From JBMOUD01 sp049319665 (GTDB taxonomy: Bacteria; Pseudomonadota; Gammaproteobacteria; Enterobacterales; Enterobacteriaceae), in contig NZ_JBMOUD010000001.1 in NCBI RefSeq assembly GCF_049319665.1, positions 558,001-622,000 on the forward strand: 64,000 nt of DNA, read 5' to 3'. Under the pieces are notes generated by a model that saw nothing but the letters and a program-made list of their open reading frames with translations, was not told where the DNA came from and did no database searches. Shown piece by piece: positions 26,028 to 34,671 of this stretch. The translations under genes and the position numbers were made by a program. Every line of letters begins with the position of its first letter. Position 1 is the stretch's first letter.

Positions 26028-26816
26028 ATGGGAAGACAAAAAGCAGTGATTAAAGCACGTCGTGAAGCGAAACGAGTTATTCGACGCGACGCTCGCAGCC
26101 ATCGTCAACGTGAAGAAGAGACGGTGACTTCACTGGTTCAAATGGGCGGTGTGGAATCTATTGGTATGGCTCGCGATACACGTGATACCTCCAATATCGA
26201 AGCACGTACTGAAGCTCAAGGTCATTATTTGTTAGCCATAGAGAATAAGCAGTTAATTTTTGCTACAGGCGAAGCTGGCTGTGGTAAAACCTTTATCAGC
26301 GCTGCGAAAGCGGCGGAGGCATTAATACATAAAGAAGTAGATAGGATTATTGTTACTCGCCCGGTTTTACAAGCCGATGAAGATCTCGGTTTCTTACCCG
26401 GTGACATTTCTGAAAAATTCGCGCCTTATTTCCGGCCGGTCTATGACATCTTGGTTCGTCGTTTGGGTTCATCCTTTATGCAATATTGTTTGCGACCGGA
26501 AATTGGTAAAGTCGAAATTGCGCCATTCGCTTATATGCGTGGGCGTACTTTTGAAAACGCCGTGGTCATTCTTGATGAAGCACAGAATGTCACAGCCAGT
26601 CAGATGAAAATGTTTTTAACCCGTTTAGGCGAAAACGTCACAGTTATTGTTAACGGCGATATCACTCAGTGCGATTTACCGCGCGGCGTGGAATCAGGTC
26701 TCAGCGATGCACTCAAACGCTTCCAGGAAGACGAAATGATCGGCATCATCCGCTTTACTAAAGAGGACTGTGTGCGGTCTGAATTGTGTCAGCGCACATT
26801 AAACGCCTATTCATAA
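26028..26816 (+). CDS. phoH: Phosphate-starvation-inducible ATPase PhoH
   Basis: A 262-residue cytosolic P-loop NTPase almost identical in layout to E. coli PhoH: MGRQKAVIKARREAKRV at the start, Walker A GEAGCGKT (81-88), TRPVLQADEDLGFLPGD, Walker B VVILDEAQN (about 178-186) and NGDITQCDLPRG. The domain resembles the ATPase half of superfamily-1 helicases; its cellular job is not settled, though RNA-related roles are proposed. A Pho box about 510 bp upstream supports PhoB control. AAGGTG precedes the ATG. Confidence 0.95.
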   Translation: MGRQKAVIKARREAKRVIRRDARSHRQREEETVTSLVQMGGVESIGMARDTRDTSNIEARTEAQGHYLLAIENKQLIFATGEAGCGKTFISAAKAAEALIHKEVDRIIVTRPVLQADEDLGFLPGDISEKFAPYFRPVYDILVRRLGSSFMQYCLRPEIGKVEIAPFAYMRGRTFENAVVILDEAQNVTASQMKMFLTRLGENVTVIVNGDITQCDLPRGVESGLSDALKRFQEDEMIGIIRFTKEDCVRSELCQRTLNAYS

Positions 26817-26842
26817 TAGTGCTTTTTATTGCAAAATTTATT

Positions 26843-26867
26843 AAGGCCGCGCAAGCGGCCTTTTGCT
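26843..26867 (+). terminator. Rho-independent terminator after phoH
   Basis: Stem AAGGCCGC / GCGGCCTT with a GCAA loop and TTTTG tail. Confidence 0.85.
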
Positions 26868-26901
26868 TGTTAGGGGGGAATTGGGCTGCAATTCATATCG
26901 C

Positions 26902-27656
26902 TTTTTAAAAGCAATGACCGTGCTTTGGGCGGTTTTTAAAACCGGGAACGGTGAATTTTTCGGTTCTTTAGTCGCGTTCAAATCAACGGCAAGATTTTTT
27001 AAAAGCAGATTAGTGCATGTTTCGGCTTATCAACAGCGGTGCTCAATACGGCTTTGCAGCCGAAGCCGAGCAAAGGAACGAAGGCGCGTTCCTTCGCAAT
27101 CCTGCGCCTTTTTCTCACATCAACCTCGCATCCAGCGGAGGCCATGTTTCAGCGGCTTCTGTGATAGCGCAAATTTCATCCCATCCGGGATGCCCGGCTG
27201 CGGGATTCGAGCCAATGATAAAACCATTGTCTCTCACCACTTGTCGGTGAAATTTTGAGGGCGCTTAGCGGCTTTTAAGGTCAAGTTCAAAGGCAAAGGC
27301 AAAGGCAATGGCAAAGGCAAAGGCAGTTTTTTGCTTTTGACGTTAAAAAAGCTAGGTGGCGCGCTCGAAATGGCGCTGAAGGAGAGGTGAGAAATCGCGA
27401 AGTGTTTATTGAGCGAGTCCGAATCCCGACTGAAGGGACTGCGGAGCAGCGACATTTGCGCCTGTCGCGGAGGTAGCTGAAACATGGCCTCCCTTAGCGC
27501 AAGTATTGAAGTAGCAAAAAGCGCGGGAAGCCAGAAGGGGCGGCGCTTACCGCCCCTTCGGTCGGTTTAGGCTGCGGGATCACATTGAACACCGCACTTT
27601 GGAAACCGAAAAATTCACCGTGCTTTTTTTAAAAACCGCCCAAAGCACGGTTATTG
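26902..27656. repeat. Long-inverted-repeat intergenic element, copy 1
   Basis: About 750 bp between convergent phoH and chaA. The left end GCAATGACCGTGCTTTGGGC (26911 on) is repeated inverted at the right end (GCCCAAAGCACGGTTATTGC, to 27656). Matching continues inward over most of both arms: GGTGAATTTTTCGGTT, GGAGGCCATGTTTCAGC, GCGCAAAT, and GGGCGCTTAGCGGCTTTTAA against its counterpart at about 27340-27365. The loop at about 27284-27325 holds six or seven AAAGGC-type units. Arms contain local hairpins at 27073-27094 and 27534-27559. A related element lies at 60547-61348. Frames inside it give low-complexity peptides and look non-coding. Confidence 0.85.
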
Positions 27657-27660
27657 CTCA

Positions 27661-28761
27661 TCAAAGCATGATTAACATCAGGTACGCGCCAAATAACGCT
27701 AAATGGGCGGTGCCATTCAACACATTGGTACGGCCTGTCGAGAACGAGATCTGGCATAGAATCAACACGGCTAGCATAACCACGATGTTGGCCGGGTCGA
27801 GACTGAATATCAGATGCTGATGCGTCAGTGTGGCAATAATAGTGACCGCAGGAACCGTTAACGAAATAGTGGCTAACACTGAACCGAAGAATAAGTTCAT
27901 TGCGCGTTGTACCTGATTTTTCAATACCGCTTTCAATGCACCCAATCCCTCTGGGGACAAGATAAGCAGGGCGACTAAGAAACCAGTGAACTGCGCAGGC
28001 GCGTTTAATTCAGTTAATAAATGTTCTAGCGGATTAGCGTTGAACTTAGTCACCGCAATAACCAATACCAGATGCACTAACAGCCAAATAGCGTGTGTGG
28101 CGCTCTTGTGCGAAGAGGGCTTACCGTGTGGGGTATCTTCGTCTTCGTCTTCATGCTCGTAAACAAACAAGCTTTGGTGAGTTTTGGTCTGAATTAACAA
28201 AAAGACGCCGTACATTGCCGCCGAGATAGCCGCGACAAACAGTGCCTGGCCGGTAGAGAAATCGCCATTCGGTAAGGCAGCCGGCAATACCAGCACAATA
28301 ATAGCCAACGGGAAAATCGCCATCAGATATTGTTTGATGCCACCGAGGTTAACGTACTGTGTTGCAAACTTGCGTCCACCTAGCAGCAAGGCGACCCCAA
28401 CTAAACCGGCGGTAACAATCATGATGATCGAAAACAGAGTATCGCGCATCAGGGCAGGTGCAGCGTCGCCGGTTGCCATTAATGCGGAGATCAGGCTGAC
28501 TTCAAGAATCACCACGGAGAGACTAAGGATTAGCGAGCCGTAAGGTTCGCCTAGTCGGTGCGCCAGAACGTCTGCGTGACGAACAACGCTAAAAGCACTG
28601 GCCAGAATGCCAACCAATGCCAGCAAATTGATACCAACGATTGAGAGAAAATCGGTGCTGCTACCAAAGAACATCAAAACGATCAGGGCAGCAATAGGGA
28701 AAATTAAGGAATACTCTTTATGGCGTGATTTTTGCTTAGGTTGTTCCAGAGAGGACACCAT
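27661..28761 (-). CDS. chaA: Sodium-potassium/proton antiporter ChaA
   Basis: A 366-residue inner-membrane antiporter of the Ca2+/cation antiporter (CaCA) superfamily, the same length as E. coli ChaA. It exchanges Ca2+, Na+ or K+ for protons at alkaline pH. Landmarks are FSVVRHADVLAHRLGEPYGSLILSLSVVILEVSL (first alpha repeat), a cytosolic acidic stretch YEHEDEDEDTPHGKPSSHKS, and the second repeat LILSPEGLGALKAVLKNQVQRAMNLFFGSVL. The ATG at 28761 has AGGAGAAC upstream. Its stop lies only 4 bp from the end of the long inverted-repeat element. chaC is nearby but in another unit. Confidence 0.95.
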   Translation of the reverse strand: MVSSLEQPKQKSRHKEYSLIFPIAALIVLMFFGSSTDFLSIVGINLLALVGILASAFSVVRHADVLAHRLGEPYGSLILSLSVVILEVSLISALMATGDAAPALMRDTLFSIIMIVTAGLVGVALLLGGRKFATQYVNLGGIKQYLMAIFPLAIIVLVLPAALPNGDFSTGQALFVAAISAAMYGVFLLIQTKTHQSLFVYEHEDEDEDTPHGKPSSHKSATHAIWLLVHLVLVIAVTKFNANPLEHLLTELNAPAQFTGFLVALLILSPEGLGALKAVLKNQVQRAMNLFFGSVLATISLTVPAVTIIATLTHQHLIFSLDPANIVVMLAVLILCQISFSTGRTNVLNGTAHLALFGAYLMLIML

Positions 28762-29208
28762 GATGATTGTTCTCCTTATATGATCAAAGGTGCATGTAAG
28801 AAACCGAAGTTGCTCACTAAAAAGCCAAAGGTTGCCAATGGCAATAAGAATAAGGGTGATCGTATTTCACTTAAAAGTATAACAAAAATCGCTATTCATT
28901 GATAGATAAATGTCGACTTAGGCATAAAAAACATAAGTAATGCTTATTAACTCTAGTGTTTTTATGATTTTTCATAACTTTACATAGAGATAATTTCATA
29001 AATATAGAATATAAGTTATGTAAATACAGGATATTATGGTGAATTCGTAAGGTTATATTGGTTATAAGGAAATAACTAATTATTCATCGGTAACTTTGAG
29101 GTTGTTTGTGGCTTTCTCTCGACAGTACGCGTAGGTTAAGCCAATGAAACATACCATGCCTGTGAGCCACTCATAACAATGCATCGTACGTATGACAAGG
29201 AGATTAAC
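28762..29208. other. Divergent intergenic region, chaA and amidohydrolase
   Basis: About 450 bp, strongly AT-rich in the middle. It should hold the promoters of both divergent genes, but I could not name a specific box. No repeat or RNA gene was seen. Confidence 0.5.
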
Positions 29209-30384
29209 ATGAACAATACTGACAACAATTTAATCAGCGACGTATTGGAACGGCTCATTGCCATTCGCCACGATTTACATGCTCATCCTGAATTGGGCTA
29301 CAACGAATTTCGTACTGCACAAATCGTCGCCGATTTCCTCACTGAACTAGGCATTGAAGTTCACCAAAATGTTGGTAAAACCGGCGTTGTTGGCGTATTG
29401 CGCAAAGGCAACGGTTCACGAAGCGTAGGGCTGCGCGCTGATATGGACGCCTTACCCATGATCGAAGAAGGTACTCAATCTTATAGTAGTACCTATGCGG
29501 GAAAACATCACGGATGTGGCCACGATGGGCATACCACAATGTTGCTCGGTGCGGCGTGGCTGTTGGCTAAAACGGCTGATTTTGATGGCACGGTCAATTT
29601 TATCTTCCAACCAGCAGAAGAAGGGCAGGCTGGCGCAAGAGCGATGATCAACGACGGGTTATTTAGCCGTTTCCCTTGCGATAGTGTTTTTGCGATCCAT
29701 AACTGGCCAGAATTACCTGTTGGTGTTGGGCAAAGCCGTAACGGGCCGATTATGGGGGCAGGCGATCGCTTCGATATTCGTGTGTTTGGCGGCGGCGGTC
29801 ATGCAGCACAGCCGCATTTGAGTCCTGATACTATGTTGGGTTGTAGTGAACTCGTGGTACATCTTAACTCGATTATTTCACGCAGCATTGACCCTACCGA
29901 CTCGGCGCTTCTTACCGTCACGCAAATTCACGGCGGCTTTTCCCATAATATGATCCCTTCTGAGGCTAAAATAACCGGTACCGTGCGTACCTTTACGCTT
30001 GAAGCTCAGGATCAGATTGAGGCCGCGATCCGTCATGTTGTTGCCCATGTCCCGGCAGCGCGCGGTCTACAGGCGGAGGTTGATTATAGACGTAGTTATC
30101 CGGCGACAGTAAACAGCGCCAAAGAGGCTGAGGTGGCAATTCAGGCGGCTAACCAGGCTGGATTGCAAGGCAGTGTTGCCCCGCGTCCCGCGCTAACTTC
30201 TGAAGACTTCTCCTTTATGTTGCAGCAGAAACCAGGCGCTTATATGTGGCTTGGACAGGGGGATGGTTCAGCACGGCCTGCGGCACCATTACATCACCCT
30301 TGTTATGATTTTAATGATGCGATCATTCCATTTGGTGTGCGCTGGTTTGCTGAAGTAGTGCGCATTCAATTGCCTTTGAATTAA
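29209..30384 (+). CDS. M20-family amidohydrolase (hippurate hydrolase / aminoacylase-like)
   Basis: A 391-residue zinc-dependent hydrolase of the M20D amidohydrolase group, which cleaves N-acyl amino acids such as hippurate or indole-acyl conjugates. Seen are RHDLHAHPELGYNE, the metal motif LRADMDALPM, GHDGHTTMLLGAA, the catalytic Glu pair in FQPAEEGQAGARAM, IHNWPELPVG, and the late HHPCYDFND. The earlier in-frame ATG at 29179 is rejected because the ATG at 29209 follows AAGGAG. No signal peptide, so it is likely cytosolic. It stands alone between two intergenic regions; the substrate cannot be fixed. Confidence 0.87.
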   Translation: MNNTDNNLISDVLERLIAIRHDLHAHPELGYNEFRTAQIVADFLTELGIEVHQNVGKTGVVGVLRKGNGSRSVGLRADMDALPMIEEGTQSYSSTYAGKHHGCGHDGHTTMLLGAAWLLAKTADFDGTVNFIFQPAEEGQAGARAMINDGLFSRFPCDSVFAIHNWPELPVGVGQSRNGPIMGAGDRFDIRVFGGGGHAAQPHLSPDTMLGCSELVVHLNSIISRSIDPTDSALLTVTQIHGGFSHNMIPSEAKITGTVRTFTLEAQDQIEAAIRHVVAHVPAARGLQAEVDYRRSYPATVNSAKEAEVAIQAANQAGLQGSVAPRPALTSEDFSFMLQQKPGAYMWLGQGDGSARPAAPLHHPCYDFNDAIIPFGVRWFAEVVRIQLPLN

Positions 30385-30852
30385 TAACGGCTTCTATTAT
30401 TTCGTTCTAAGCTAAGTCGGTGGATGAATAAACAACCGCTGACGGCTTGGTTAATAACCTCTTATTGCTATTTTTGGCCGCGGTGATTTGCTACAAGATG
30501 TCTCAAAAAGCGTGGCGGGATAAAAATATGCGCTTTTAATATTAGCAGTCGCTTGCCTGTTCTACCGAGATGTTAGCGCTAAAAATGGGAGGTAAATAAT
30601 TTTAACTGCATGATTTTATGTTTTATTTTTGTGGTTGTTATTATGATGTAAAAATTGAGTGGTTAATTATCGACCGCTTGTTATCTGTGTCCGTAAGCTT
30701 CTCACGACATACTTCCTCTCACTTTTATAACGACGATTAAACGTAGACTATATTTTTTGACATATATTTTCGTTATGCGGCTAATATCAATCTTGATTGC
30801 AGAGCAATAAACGAATAATGTTTATTACATCAGCCTTGCTTTATGTATGGGC
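30385..30852. other. Intergenic region after the amidohydrolase
   Basis: About 470 bp without a supported gene. A short frame near 30450-30540 ends in a hydrophobic run (LLLLFLAAVICYKM) but lacks an ATG and ribosome-binding site and may be a small remnant. Confidence 0.4.
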
Positions 30853-30981
30853 TTATACCCGTCATACTTGAAGTTGCTTCTGCGTTGGCTGCGGTAACTT
30901 ATCCCGAATCACTTACCTAAGTAAGCTCATCGGGATGCGCAACCTTGCCGCCTTGACGCAACTCCAATTATTTTGGGTATA
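30853..30981. repeat. ERIC-type intergenic repeat (complete)
   Basis: 129 bp from TTATACCCGTCATACTTGAAG to CCAATTATTTTGGGTATA, with the core GTAAGCTCATCGGGATGCGCA. The ends are near-perfect inverted repeats. It is the best full-length ERIC copy in the window, located upstream of chaC. Confidence 0.9.
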
Positions 30982-31056
30982 GTCTTTTATTTACTTTTCT
31001 GGCAGAGGAGTCAGCGTCAAACAGTATGGCAAGGAAACGTAGAGGGGAATTAAATA

Positions 31057-31746
31057 ATGCTAACTCGTGATTTTTTGCGCAACGCGGATTGTAAAACTTC
31101 ATTCGGGTGTATTGATGAGTCATTATTGCTCAGCACAGAACAACGTTGTGCCTCTCTAGAAAATACCTTGGCAAAACGACCGGATAATAGTCCTGTATGG
31201 ATTTTCGGTTATGGTTCCTTAATGTGGAATCCCGTTTTTGATGCAGAAGAATCTTGTCCTGCGCTGTTAAAAGGTTTTCATCGCGCGTTCTGTATGCGCT
31301 TGACCTCCGGTCGCGGAACCAGTGCGCAACCTGGCCGTATGCTGGCGTTGAAAGAGGGCGGTCAAACGACAGGCCTGGCATTTCGTATGCCAGAGGCCTC
31401 GCTTCACGAAGAACTGGAGCTGTTGTGGAAGCGAGAGATGGTGACCGGGTGTTATTGCCCAACTTGGTGTGAGCTCGAGCTAAACGATGGTCGTCGCGTT
31501 ACGGCGCTGGTGTTTATTATGAATGCTAATCATCCTTTGTTTGAAGCCGATACCAGTTCTCAAGTCATTGCTCCTCTGATCGCTCAAGCCAGTGGTCCTT
31601 TGGGCACCAATGCTCAGTATCTGTTCTCTCTTGAGAAAGAGTTACTGACTTACGGTATGAGTGATGATTGTATGAGCGAACTAGTTAATCAGGTGCGCGT
31701 ACTGTTAGGCATGCCAGTTAATTCTGCAAACGATATTCAAGCCTAA
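31057..31746 (+). CDS. chaC: Glutathione-specific gamma-glutamylcyclotransferase ChaC
   Basis: A 229-residue cytosolic enzyme that splits glutathione into 5-oxoproline and cysteinyl-glycine. The family motif WIFGYGSLMWNPVF (about residues 48-61) forms the substrate loop. The segment HEELELLWKREMVTGCY (about 112-128) contains the likely catalytic Glu, and YLFSLEKELLTYGMSDDCM is conserved near the C-terminus. Length matches E. coli ChaC (231). Here it is separated from chaA by the amidohydrolase and lies on the opposite strand. A terminator-like hairpin follows. Confidence 0.92.
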   Translation: MLTRDFLRNADCKTSFGCIDESLLLSTEQRCASLENTLAKRPDNSPVWIFGYGSLMWNPVFDAEESCPALLKGFHRAFCMRLTSGRGTSAQPGRMLALKEGGQTTGLAFRMPEASLHEELELLWKREMVTGCYCPTWCELELNDGRRVTALVFIMNANHPLFEADTSSQVIAPLIAQASGPLGTNAQYLFSLEKELLTYGMSDDCMSELVNQVRVLLGMPVNSANDIQA

Positions 31747-31765
31747 ATTTATTTCACGCCGATTT

Positions 31766-31792
31766 AAAGCCCGTAATTTTATTGCGGGCTTT
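31766..31792 (+). terminator. Terminator-like hairpin after chaC
   Basis: Stem AAAGCCCG / CGGGCTTT with an 11-nt AT-rich loop, then GCTGTTTTTG. Confidence 0.7.
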
Positions 31793-32041
31793 GCTGTTTT
31801 TGTTACCCATTTTTTACCTTTCTTACACTAGGAATAACTTTAAAATTATTCCGATCGGGCTTTCTGATAAAAGCTTTTCAATAAGTACTGGCATAAAGCC
31901 ATTCCTCTAGGTATAACCAAAAAAAATCACTTATACTTAAAACGCATAAGATTAGCAGTTAAACAACTTTATGGTCGATTTCAGAATACTTTACACTTGG
32001 AAAATTATTAGCAATCTCGCTAAGTTGGAGAGCGTCACACC

Positions 32042-33613
32042 ATGAAATCCTTAGTCCCATCTTTACTTTTTGCCGCCATCGCCGCCAGTTTCTCTGTACA
32101 GGCTGCAACCCCGGCTAACACGTTGGTGATCGCCCAATCTTTGGATGACGCTTCCAGCTTTGACCCGGCTCAGGGCTTTGAATTAACCACGATTCAGGCG
32201 TTTAACAGCTTGTATCAGCGTCTGATTCAGTCTGATCCGAACAATCCGGTTGATCTTAAACCCACGCTGGCGACCAGTTGGCAGGCGGGCAGTGATAATC
32301 GCAGTTTGACCTTTACCTTAGACCCGAAAGCGGTATTTGCGAGTGGCAACCCGCTGGTTGCCGATGACGTTATTTTCTCGTTATCGCGCGTGGTTAAACT
32401 TAATCTGGAGCCGTCATTTATCCTGACCCAGCTGGGCTGGGATGCGAAAAACGTTGATAGCTTCCTGACGAAAATTGATGACCATCACGTTAAGATCAGC
32501 TGGACGGCAAATGTTAGCCCGAACTTTGTGCTTAGCCTACTTTCTGCGCCAGTCTCTTCAATTATTGATGCTAAGTTGGTACAAGCTAACCAACAGAATA
32601 ATGATTTAGGTCACCAGTGGTTAAGCAACCATTCTGCAGGTAGCGGCCCTTATAAAATCCGCACCTATGTGCCTCATGATGTGCTGGTATTAGACGCTAA
32701 CGCTAGCTCACCAGAAGGTGCGCCGAAGCTGAAGACCTTATTGTTCAAAAATGTGCCAGATCCAGCAGCGCGTCGCTTGCTGGTTGAGCAAGGCGATGCT
32801 GATATCGCTCGCAACCTGGGCGCAGACCAATTAGCGGGTCTGGATGGCAAGCCGGGCGTGAAACCATTAGCGATCCCTTATGCATCGCTCTATTTCCTGC
32901 AATTTAACGCCAAAGCATCGCCGGCACTGGGTAATCCAGCTTTCTGGGAAGCGGCGCGTTACTTGTTTGACTATCAACGTATCGCCAAAGATCTGATGAA
33001 AAATCAGTTCGAGGTCCATCAAAGCTTCCTGCCAACAGGTTATTTGGGCGCGATTAGCGATACGCCTTACCATTATGACCCTGTGAAGGCGAAAGCTATC
33101 CTCGATAAAGCTGGCCTGAAAGATGTTAGCTTCACGCTGGTCGTGACTAACCAGCCGCCATATCTGGATATCGCTCAGGCACTGCAAGCAAGCTTTGCGC
33201 AGGCGGGGGTGAAAGTGGCGTTGGAGCCGGGTTTAAGCTCGCAGATTTCTGAGCGTGTACGTGCGCATAATTATGATGCGACCGTGAGCTCTTGGGGGCC
33301 TGACTACTTTGATCCGAACACCAACGCCTCTGCTTTTGCTTATAACCCGGAAGATGGCAGCAAAACGCTGGCATGGCGTGCTAACTGGTCTGTACCTGAG
33401 CTGAACAAGCTGACGTTGGCGGCCACGGCGGAAAACGATCCTGCTAAACGCGTGGCGGATTATCGTCAATTGCAACTTGCCGTGCAGAAAAGTTCACCTT
33501 TTGTTATCGGTCTGCAAGCGCGTAGCCTGATCGCTATCCGCGATAACGTGAAAGGTTATGTTCAAGGGATCAACCCGGATATGGTGTTCTACAGCAAGGT
33601 TACTAAGCAATGA
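32042..33613 (+). CDS. Peptide-type ABC transporter, periplasmic binding protein (family 5)
   Basis: A 523-residue family-5 (DppA/OppA/NikA type) solute-binding protein. A signal peptide of about 21 residues ends SVQAA. The mature protein has the usual marks: LDDASSFDPAQGFE at the N-terminus, LTFTLDPKAVFASGNPLVADDVIFSLSR, the central SAGSGPYKI, and the C-terminal ARAHNYDATVSSWGPDYFDPNTNA. It is the first gene of a five-gene transporter whose parts overlap or nearly touch, with GGAG before its ATG. A paralogue lies at 42155-43729. Short peptides are the likely substrate, but metal chelates or other oligomers are not excluded. Confidence 0.88.
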   Translation: MKSLVPSLLFAAIAASFSVQAATPANTLVIAQSLDDASSFDPAQGFELTTIQAFNSLYQRLIQSDPNNPVDLKPTLATSWQAGSDNRSLTFTLDPKAVFASGNPLVADDVIFSLSRVVKLNLEPSFILTQLGWDAKNVDSFLTKIDDHHVKISWTANVSPNFVLSLLSAPVSSIIDAKLVQANQQNNDLGHQWLSNHSAGSGPYKIRTYVPHDVLVLDANASSPEGAPKLKTLLFKNVPDPAARRLLVEQGDADIARNLGADQLAGLDGKPGVKPLAIPYASLYFLQFNAKASPALGNPAFWEAARYLFDYQRIAKDLMKNQFEVHQSFLPTGYLGAISDTPYHYDPVKAKAILDKAGLKDVSFTLVVTNQPPYLDIAQALQASFAQAGVKVALEPGLSSQISERVRAHNYDATVSSWGPDYFDPNTNASAFAYNPEDGSKTLAWRANWSVPELNKLTLAATAENDPAKRVADYRQLQLAVQKSSPFVIGLQARSLIAIRDNVKGYVQGINPDMVFYSKVTKQ

Positions 33614-34662
33614 TTTCAGGCTCCTCTTCTGCCGGATTTTTCCGGCAGAGTTGGCGTTGGTCAGGCCGCCTTCTGGGCGGTCTTGTTTCTCTGCTGCTTA
33701 CGTTGCTGGGATTACTGGCCTTCACCTTTACACTTTCCCACCTGGCACCTATTGATCCAACAATACAGATAGCCGGCGACCACGCCAGTGAAGCAACTTA
33801 CGCGCAATTACGTAGCGAGCTGGGTCTGGATAAACCTATTCTGGTGCAGTTCGGCCATTATGTTCAGCATTTGGCACACGGCGATATGGGGATGTCGCGA
33901 ATTACCGCACAGCCGGTCGCCAGTGATTTAATGCGCACCTTCCCGGCGACGGTAGAGCTGGCCACCTGTTCGATCATTTTAGCGGCAGTATTGGGCATTT
34001 TTCTCGCGTTGCTGTCGGTATACAAACCGGGCGGTGTGCTGGATAACGTGGTTCGCCTTATCTCGCTATTAGGATATTCGGTACCTATCTTCTGGCTAAG
34101 CTTGCTCGGATTGCTGTTGTTTTATGCGGTATTACATTGGGCCGGTGGCCCAGGCACCTTGGATGATGGCTATTTGTATAGCCTTGAGCCGCGCACCGGT
34201 TTTGTCCTAATCGATACCTGGCTGTCGGGCGATCGCGATATGTTCTTTAACGCGATCAAACATATGTGGCTGCCGGTGAGCGTCTTAGCGTTGTTATCGA
34301 TGGCCAGTATTACCCGTTTGCTTCGTGCTTCAATGCTAGGTGAAATGAACAAAGAGTATGTCATTTTAGCGCGAGCTAAAGGGGCGGGCCGCTGGCGCAT
34401 TCTGCTGGTGCACATTTTCCCTAACGTATTAGGCACGTTGATCACCGTTTTAGCACTCTCTTACGCCAGTTTGTTAGAAGGGGCGGTACTCACCGAAACG
34501 GTATTTGCCTGGCCGGGCGTAGGACGTTATCTGACCAGCGCGTTATTTGCCGCTGATACGCCAGCGATCCTCGGCGCGACACTGCTGATTGGCACCTGCT
34601 TTGTGTTACTCAACGCCTTTGCAGACGCACTCACTTATTTGCTTGATCCGCGAACCCGGTAA
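33610..34662 (+). CDS. Peptide-type ABC transporter permease (DppB-like)
   Basis: A 350-residue inner-membrane permease that starts in the ATGA overlap with the binding-protein gene. One membrane segment near residues 18-40 is followed by a periplasmic region (HLAPIDPTIQIAGDHASEATY) and a C-terminal bundle of about five helices. The ATPase-coupling loop reads YVILARAKGAGRWRILLVHIFPN (about 247-269). It pairs with the next gene product to form the channel. Confidence 0.9.
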   Translation: MISGSSSAGFFRQSWRWSGRLLGGLVSLLLTLLGLLAFTFTLSHLAPIDPTIQIAGDHASEATYAQLRSELGLDKPILVQFGHYVQHLAHGDMGMSRITAQPVASDLMRTFPATVELATCSIILAAVLGIFLALLSVYKPGGVLDNVVRLISLLGYSVPIFWLSLLGLLLFYAVLHWAGGPGTLDDGYLYSLEPRTGFVLIDTWLSGDRDMFFNAIKHMWLPVSVLALLSMASITRLLRASMLGEMNKEYVILARAKGAGRWRILLVHIFPNVLGTLITVLALSYASLLEGAVLTETVFAWPGVGRYLTSALFAADTPAILGATLLIGTCFVLLNAFADALTYLLDPRTR

Positions 34663-34671
34663 CTTAGCGCT

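Noticed and set aside
26863..27485. Several 70-130 codon frames on both strands inside the long inverted-repeat element
   Set aside because: They follow the palindrome arms and the AAAGGC loop repeat, giving low-complexity or mirror-image peptides; structure explains them better than coding.
30440..30540. Short hydrophobic frame after the amidohydrolase gene
   Set aside because: No ATG, no ribosome-binding site and under 30 codons; may be a remnant but cannot be supported.
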